From: Burkholderiales bacterium
GTDB taxonomy: Bacteria > Pseudomonadota > Gammaproteobacteria > Burkholderiales > SG8-41
Assembly: GCA_036262035.1 (NCBI GenBank)
Contig: DATAJS010000029.1
Location: 1 to 64,000, forward strand
Direction of reading: 5' to 3'
Length of the DNA: 64,000 nt
Program-made: the position numbers and the translations under genes
The notes under the pieces: model-generated
Databases searched by the model: none
Told to the model about the DNA's origin: nothing
Seen by the model: the letters and a program-made list of their open reading frames with translations, nothing else
Part shown: positions 60,079-64,000 of the stretch, one piece after another
Layout: each line of letters starts with the position of its first letter
Numbering within the stretch: the first letter of the stretch is position 1

Positions 60079-62397
60079 CTATCGGGCGTCGGCCGCCGGG
60101 CGCTTCGCAGCGATCGCGGCCCATACTTTAGCCGGTGTGAGCGGCATGTCGAGGTGTTGTATACCGAGCGGGCGGACCGCGTCGACCACCGCGTTGACGA
60201 GCGCGGGCAGCGATGCCGTGCAGCCCGATTCTCCCATCCCCTTGATGCCGAGCGGATTCACGCGCGACGCGGTGACGTGCTCGGCCATCTCGATGTCCGG
60301 CAGCAGGCCGGCGCGCGGCATGTAGTAATCGCTGAACGTCGCGGTGACGAGCTGACCGGTCTCGCGGTCGTAGATCGCGTGCTCGCCGAACACCTGTCCC
60401 GCGCCCTGCGCGACCGCGCCGTGCATCTGGCCTTCGACCACGGTGTGGTTCACGACCACGCCGCAGTCGTCGATGGTGAGGTAGCGCACGATGTCGGTGA
60501 CGCCGGTGTCGGGATCGATCTCGACCTCTGCGATGTGGCAGCCGTTCGGATAGGTCGTGCCGAACGTGCCTTCGCCGGTCACTTTCACCTCGCGCGTCGC
60601 GGCCAGCTCGGCGAGCGTGATCGTCATGCCGGCCTCGGGGCCGGTGAACTCGCCGGCGCGGTACGTCACCTGAGAAGGCTCGACGTGCAGCGCTTCCGCG
60701 GCGAGGCTGGTCGCGTGCTGCACGAGCTTCTCGCCGGCGATGTGGCAGACCGTGCCCGCGCCGACCATCGAGCGCGAGCCGCCGGTGTGATTGCCGATCA
60801 GCGCACGGTCGCTGAAATTCTGGACGACCTTCACGCGCTCGGCGGGGATGCCGAGCGCCTTGCCGACCATCATCGCGAACGTCGTCTCGTGGCTCTGGCC
60901 CTGCGACTTGGCGACGGTGTAGGCGGTGACCGTGCCGTCCTCGTTCGCGACGAGCTCGACCTGGTCTTTCGGATACATGCCCGCGCCGGTGTTCTCGATC
61001 ACCGTCGCGATGCCCACTCCGCGCAGCTTGCCTTTCGCCTTCGATGACGAGCAGCGGGCGTTGTAGCCCATCCAATCGGCGAGATCGAGCGCTTTCTCGA
61101 GCACCCCGGGAAGATCGGCGTTGTCGTACGTGGTGCCGGTCGGCGTCTTGTACGGAAACTCTTCGGGCTGGATGAAGTTGCGCCGGCGCAGCTCCGCCGG
61201 GTCGATCTTCATCTCCGCCGCCGCATTGCTCACGAGCCGCTCGATGGCGTACGCGATGTCGGGGCGGCCCGCGCCGCGGTACGCCGCGATCGGCGCGGTG
61301 TTGGTCACCGCGAGGCGCCAGTAGCCGTAGAGCGCCGGGATCTTGTATACGCCGGACAGCATGGTCGCCGGATTGCGGATGTGGCTCACCGGCCCTGCGG
61401 GCGAGAGATACGCGCCCATGTCGGCGAGCCAGTTGAGACGCATGCCGAGAAACTTGCCGTTCCTGTCGAGCGCGAGCTCGCCTTCGATGATGTTGCCGCG
61501 ACCGTGCGTATCCGAGAGAAAGCCTTCGGTGCGCGACGACACCCATTTCACCGGGCGGCCGGTCGCCTTCGCCGCGATCATCAGCGCGCAGTACTCGGGA
61601 TAGGCGGTGCTGCGCTGGCCGAAGCCGCCGCCGACGTCGCGCGCGACGATGTGCAGCTTGTCCTCGGGCACCTTGGTATAGCTCGAGAGCTGGCGCTTCA
61701 TCATGTTCTGGCCCTGGATGCACACGTGCACCGTGTAGCTCTCGTCGCGGGGCTCGTACGCGACGAGGCACGCGCGCGGCTCCATCGGGTTGGGCACCAC
61801 GCGCGTCGATTCCATCCTGAGCTTGGTCACGCGCACCGCCTTGGCGAACGCGGCGTCGGTCGCGGCCTTGTCCCCCGCTTCGTATTCGAAAGGGGTGTTG
61901 TCCGGAACGCTGTCGTGCAGTTGCGTAGCGCCCGGGCGCACCGCCTCTTCGGGATCGATGACGACCGGCAGGTCCTGGTACTCGATCGCGATCAGCTCGG
62001 CGGCGTCCTGTGCAGCGCCCGCCGACTCGGCGACGACCAGCGCCACCGGCTCGCCCACGAAGCGCACGCGGCCGTGCGCCATCGCGGGACGCTCGGGAAT
62101 GCGGCCTTCCATGCCGCCGATGCCCTTGAAGTTGAGGAACGTGACGCCGCGCGTGTAGCCGGCTTTGACCGCGTCCTCGCCGGTGTAGATGCCGACCACG
62201 CCCGGCGCCTTCGATGCGGCGCTCGTGTCGATCGAGACGATCTTCGCGTGCGCGCGATCGGCGCGCAGGAAATAGGCGTGGAGCTGCCCCGGCAGGTTCC
62301 AGTCGGCCGCGTACGTGCCCGCGCCGGTGATGAGCCGCAGGTCTTCGAGCCGCGACACGTGCGCGCCGTCGACTTCGAACAAATCGTGGTGACCCAT
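60079..62397 (-). CDS. Molybdenum-binding large subunit, CoxL form II type
   Basis: 772 aa. The active-site loop is A-Y-R-G-A-G-R-P-D (near residue 370). True aerobic CO dehydrogenases (form I) have A-Y-R-C-S-F-R. The enzyme is therefore more likely an aldehyde or heterocycle hydroxylase than a CO oxidiser. G-G-G-F-G-Q-R-S and Q-G-Q-S-H-E-T-T are molybdopterin cytosine dinucleotide sites. It is followed by the FAD and iron-sulfur subunit genes. Confidence 0.9.
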   Translation of the reverse strand: MGHHDLFEVDGAHVSRLEDLRLITGAGTYAADWNLPGQLHAYFLRADRAHAKIVSIDTSAASKAPGVVGIYTGEDAVKAGYTRGVTFLNFKGIGGMEGRIPERPAMAHGRVRFVGEPVALVVAESAGAAQDAAELIAIEYQDLPVVIDPEEAVRPGATQLHDSVPDNTPFEYEAGDKAATDAAFAKAVRVTKLRMESTRVVPNPMEPRACLVAYEPRDESYTVHVCIQGQNMMKRQLSSYTKVPEDKLHIVARDVGGGFGQRSTAYPEYCALMIAAKATGRPVKWVSSRTEGFLSDTHGRGNIIEGELALDRNGKFLGMRLNWLADMGAYLSPAGPVSHIRNPATMLSGVYKIPALYGYWRLAVTNTAPIAAYRGAGRPDIAYAIERLVSNAAAEMKIDPAELRRRNFIQPEEFPYKTPTGTTYDNADLPGVLEKALDLADWMGYNARCSSSKAKGKLRGVGIATVIENTGAGMYPKDQVELVANEDGTVTAYTVAKSQGQSHETTFAMMVGKALGIPAERVKVVQNFSDRALIGNHTGGSRSMVGAGTVCHIAGEKLVQHATSLAAEALHVEPSQVTYRAGEFTGPEAGMTITLAELAATREVKVTGEGTFGTTYPNGCHIAEVEIDPDTGVTDIVRYLTIDDCGVVVNHTVVEGQMHGAVAQGAGQVFGEHAIYDRETGQLVTATFSDYYMPRAGLLPDIEMAEHVTASRVNPLGIKGMGESGCTASLPALVNAVVDAVRPLGIQHLDMPLTPAKVWAAIAAKRPAADAR

Positions 62398-62409
62398 GAA
62401 CGCTCCTAC

Positions 62410-63396
62410 TTACTCGGGCTGTATCCCGACGGCTTTGATGACCCTGCCGTACTTTTCGTAATCGGCGCGTATGCGCTTCGCGAACTGCTCGGGCGTGTTG
62501 GTCACGACCTGCATGCCCTGGCTCGTCCAGAGCTCGCGCATCTCGCGCGTCGTCAGGATCTTCCCGACGAGCCCGTTGATACGGTCGACGATCTCGAGCG
62601 CCGCGCCGGCGGGCGCGAGAAATCCGTGCCAGCCGACGATCTCGTAGCCTTTGAGGCCGCCCTCGTCCACCGTCGGCAGATCGGGCAGCGCAGGGTCGCG
62701 GGTGAGGCTCGTCACGGCGATCGCGCGCACCTTGCCGGCTTCGATCTGCGGCCTGGCGACCGCCAGAGTGTAGAACAGGACGTCGATGCGCCCGCCGACG
62801 AGGTCGTTCAGGGCGAGATTACCGCCTTTGTAGGGGACGTGCAGCATGTCGACTTTCGCGAGCGTCTTGAAGAGCTCCCCCGCGAGATGGAACGCGCTGC
62901 CGACGCCCGAGGAGCCGAAGGTGAGGATTCCCGGCTTGGCCTTCGCGATGGCGACGAGATCCTTCACCGTCTTCGCCGGCACGACCGGATTGACGATGAC
63001 CACGTTCGGGAACGCATTGATCTGGATGATCGGCGCGAAGTCGCGGAACGTGTCGTACGGCATCTTGAGCCTCAAGTGCGGCGTGCTCGTCAGCGACGAT
63101 CCGGGCGCCACGAGCAGCGTGTAACCGTCGGGCGGCGCCTTGGCGACGAACTCGTTCGCGATGAGCCCGGTCGCGCCCGGACGGTTGTCGACGATCACCG
63201 GCTGCGCCAATGCTTCGCTCATGCGCGCCGCGATCGGACGCGACAGCACGTCGACGTTGGTGCCCGGCGGAAAGCCGAGCACGAGCCTGATCGGCCTGGA
63301 CGGGTAGGCGGCTTCGCCGGCGGCGGCTGCGCCGGCGACCACGGACGAGAGGACGCACGCGACGGCGCGCGCGGTGACGCTGCTGAGCGGGAACAA
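62410..63396 (-). CDS. Bug-family solute-binding protein
   Basis: 328 aa from TTG 63396 with GGAG upstream; no ATG/GTG is better. Y-P-S-R-P-I-R-L-V-L-G-F-P-P-G-T-N-V-D, R-P-G-A-T-G-L-I and P-D-G-Y-T-L-L match the family. It precedes the CoxLMS-like genes by 12 bp and may supply or sense their substrate. Confidence 0.83.
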   Translation of the reverse strand: MFPLSSVTARAVACVLSSVVAGAAAAGEAAYPSRPIRLVLGFPPGTNVDVLSRPIAARMSEALAQPVIVDNRPGATGLIANEFVAKAPPDGYTLLVAPGSSLTSTPHLRLKMPYDTFRDFAPIIQINAFPNVVIVNPVVPAKTVKDLVAIAKAKPGILTFGSSGVGSAFHLAGELFKTLAKVDMLHVPYKGGNLALNDLVGGRIDVLFYTLAVARPQIEAGKVRAIAVTSLTRDPALPDLPTVDEGGLKGYEIVGWHGFLAPAGAALEIVDRINGLVGKILTTREMRELWTSQGMQVVTNTPEQFAKRIRADYEKYGRVIKAVGIQPE

Positions 63397-63444
63397 CGGG
63401 GAAGCTCCGGTGGGAACGTCTTTTTCCGCTAGGATATCCCAATC

Positions 63445-64000
63445 ATGAAAAAAGATACGCTGCTCACGCACGTCGGCCGCGACCCCGCGCGCCACGACGG
63501 GATGGTCAACACGCCGGTGTTCCGCACCTCGACCGTCATCCATCCCAATCTCGAGTCGTACGAAAAGCGCCCGCCCGAGGGCGAGAAGATCGTGCGCTAC
63601 GGGCGCTACGGCACGCCCACCACTTTCGCGCTCGAAGAAGCAGTCGCGGCCATGGAAGGCGGGTTCCGCGCGGTCGCAGTGCCTTCGGGGCTGGCGGCGA
63701 TCAGCGCGGCGCTGACGGCATTCCTCAAGACCGGCGACCACCTGCTCGTCACCGATTCGGCGTACGGGCCGAATCGCAACTTCTGCGAACGGCAGCTACG
63801 GCCCAACGGCATCGAGGTCGAGTATTACGATCCGCTGATCGGCGCGGGTATCGACAAGCTCATGCGGCCGAATACCAAGGTCGTGTTCTGCGAAGCGCCG
63901 GGCTCGCAGACCTTCGAGATGCAGGACATCCCCGCCATCGCCGAAGTCGCACATGCGCGCGGCGCGCGGGTGCTGGCCGATACGACGTGGGGCACGCCGT
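63445..64000 (+). CDS. metC: Cystathionine beta-lyase, 5' part
   Basis: The first 185 codons of a cystathionine beta-lyase run off the window end. K-D-T-L-L-T-H-V-G-R-D, T-P-V-F-R-T-S-T-V, Y-G-R-Y-G-T-P-T and A-V-P-S-G-L-A-A-I are typical of Cys/Met-metabolism PLP enzymes; the PLP lysine lies beyond the end. An AGGA site precedes ATG 63445. It makes homocysteine from cystathionine. Confidence 0.87.
   Translation, partial: MKKDTLLTHVGRDPARHDGMVNTPVFRTSTVIHPNLESYEKRPPEGEKIVRYGRYGTPTTFALEEAVAAMEGGFRAVAVPSGLAAISAALTAFLKTGDHLLVTDSAYGPNRNFCERQLRPNGIEVEYYDPLIGAGIDKLMRPNTKVVFCEAPGSQTFEMQDIPAIAEVAHARGARVLADTTWGTP

Overview
The window looks like the chromosome of a betaproteobacterium, probably of the Burkholderiales or a near relative. 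Three things suggest this: the high-GC coding style of bases 20.9-64 kb, five Bug-type (tripartite tricarboxylate) substrate-binding proteins within 33 kb, and the conserved order yicC-gmk-rpoZ-spoT next to rph, rdgB and hemW. It falls into two parts with clearly different composition.

Bases 1 to about 20.8 kb are an accessory island with lower GC. It carries a tyrosine integrase (8.2-9.3 kb), a 1032-residue primase-helicase replication protein (10.4-13.5 kb), many small mobile-element ORFans and at least three cargo blocks. Cargo 1 (3.7-6.2 kb, minus strand) is a tightly packed operon of a 57-aa small protein, an unknown protein, a HAD-fold 5'-nucleotidase, a HAM1/RdgB-like protein with altered catalytic residues, and a SIR2-domain protein. 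An XRE-ImmA regulator-protease gene is transcribed divergently from it. It resembles HAM1-SIR2 nucleotide-signalling antiphage systems (Kongming type), with a 5'-nucleotidase where a deaminase would be expected. Cargo 2 (0.35-2.8 kb, minus) is a three-nuclease cassette: GIY-YIG, PD-(D/E)XK and HEPN. Cargo 3 (17.3-19.5 kb, plus) is a four-gene operon ending in a radical SAM/SPASM peptide maturase and a translationally coupled 63-aa candidate RiPP precursor. A perfect 127-bp inverted repeat (141-267 and 19612-19738), each copy carrying an intrinsic terminator, brackets this whole set of genes. Beyond the right copy lie two small paralogues, a 210-bp zone of three stem-loop repeats that may be an origin or integrase arm sites, and the first 38 nt of a tRNA-Gly gene where the island abuts the chromosome. 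The left junction was not found.

From 20.8 kb to the right end the DNA is ordinary high-GC chromosome. In order it holds: a TonB receptor; a NarL-type two-component system; SoxCD sulfite dehydrogenase; a c-type cytochrome with a PQQ alcohol dehydrogenase of the lanthanide type; a divergent TonB receptor; thiS, a Bug gene, thiG and trmB; a Bug gene; hemW, rdgB, rph, yicC, gmk, rpoZ and spoT; a Qse-like sigma-54 regulatory operon; an MlaC-like protein; a catabolic region (FAH-family hydrolase, Ldh-family oxidoreductase, Bug, epimerase-like protein, CaiB/BaiF CoA-transferase, enoyl-CoA hydratase, Bug, two hydrolases); an MFS exporter; a CoxSML-type molybdenum hydroxylase with a Bug gene; and the start of metC. 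The second hydrolase (CocE family) has an in-frame TGA.

REP-like palindromes and three families of short-period repeat arms fill the chromosomal intergenic gaps and are absent from the island. Functions are inferred from motifs read by eye; no database search was run.
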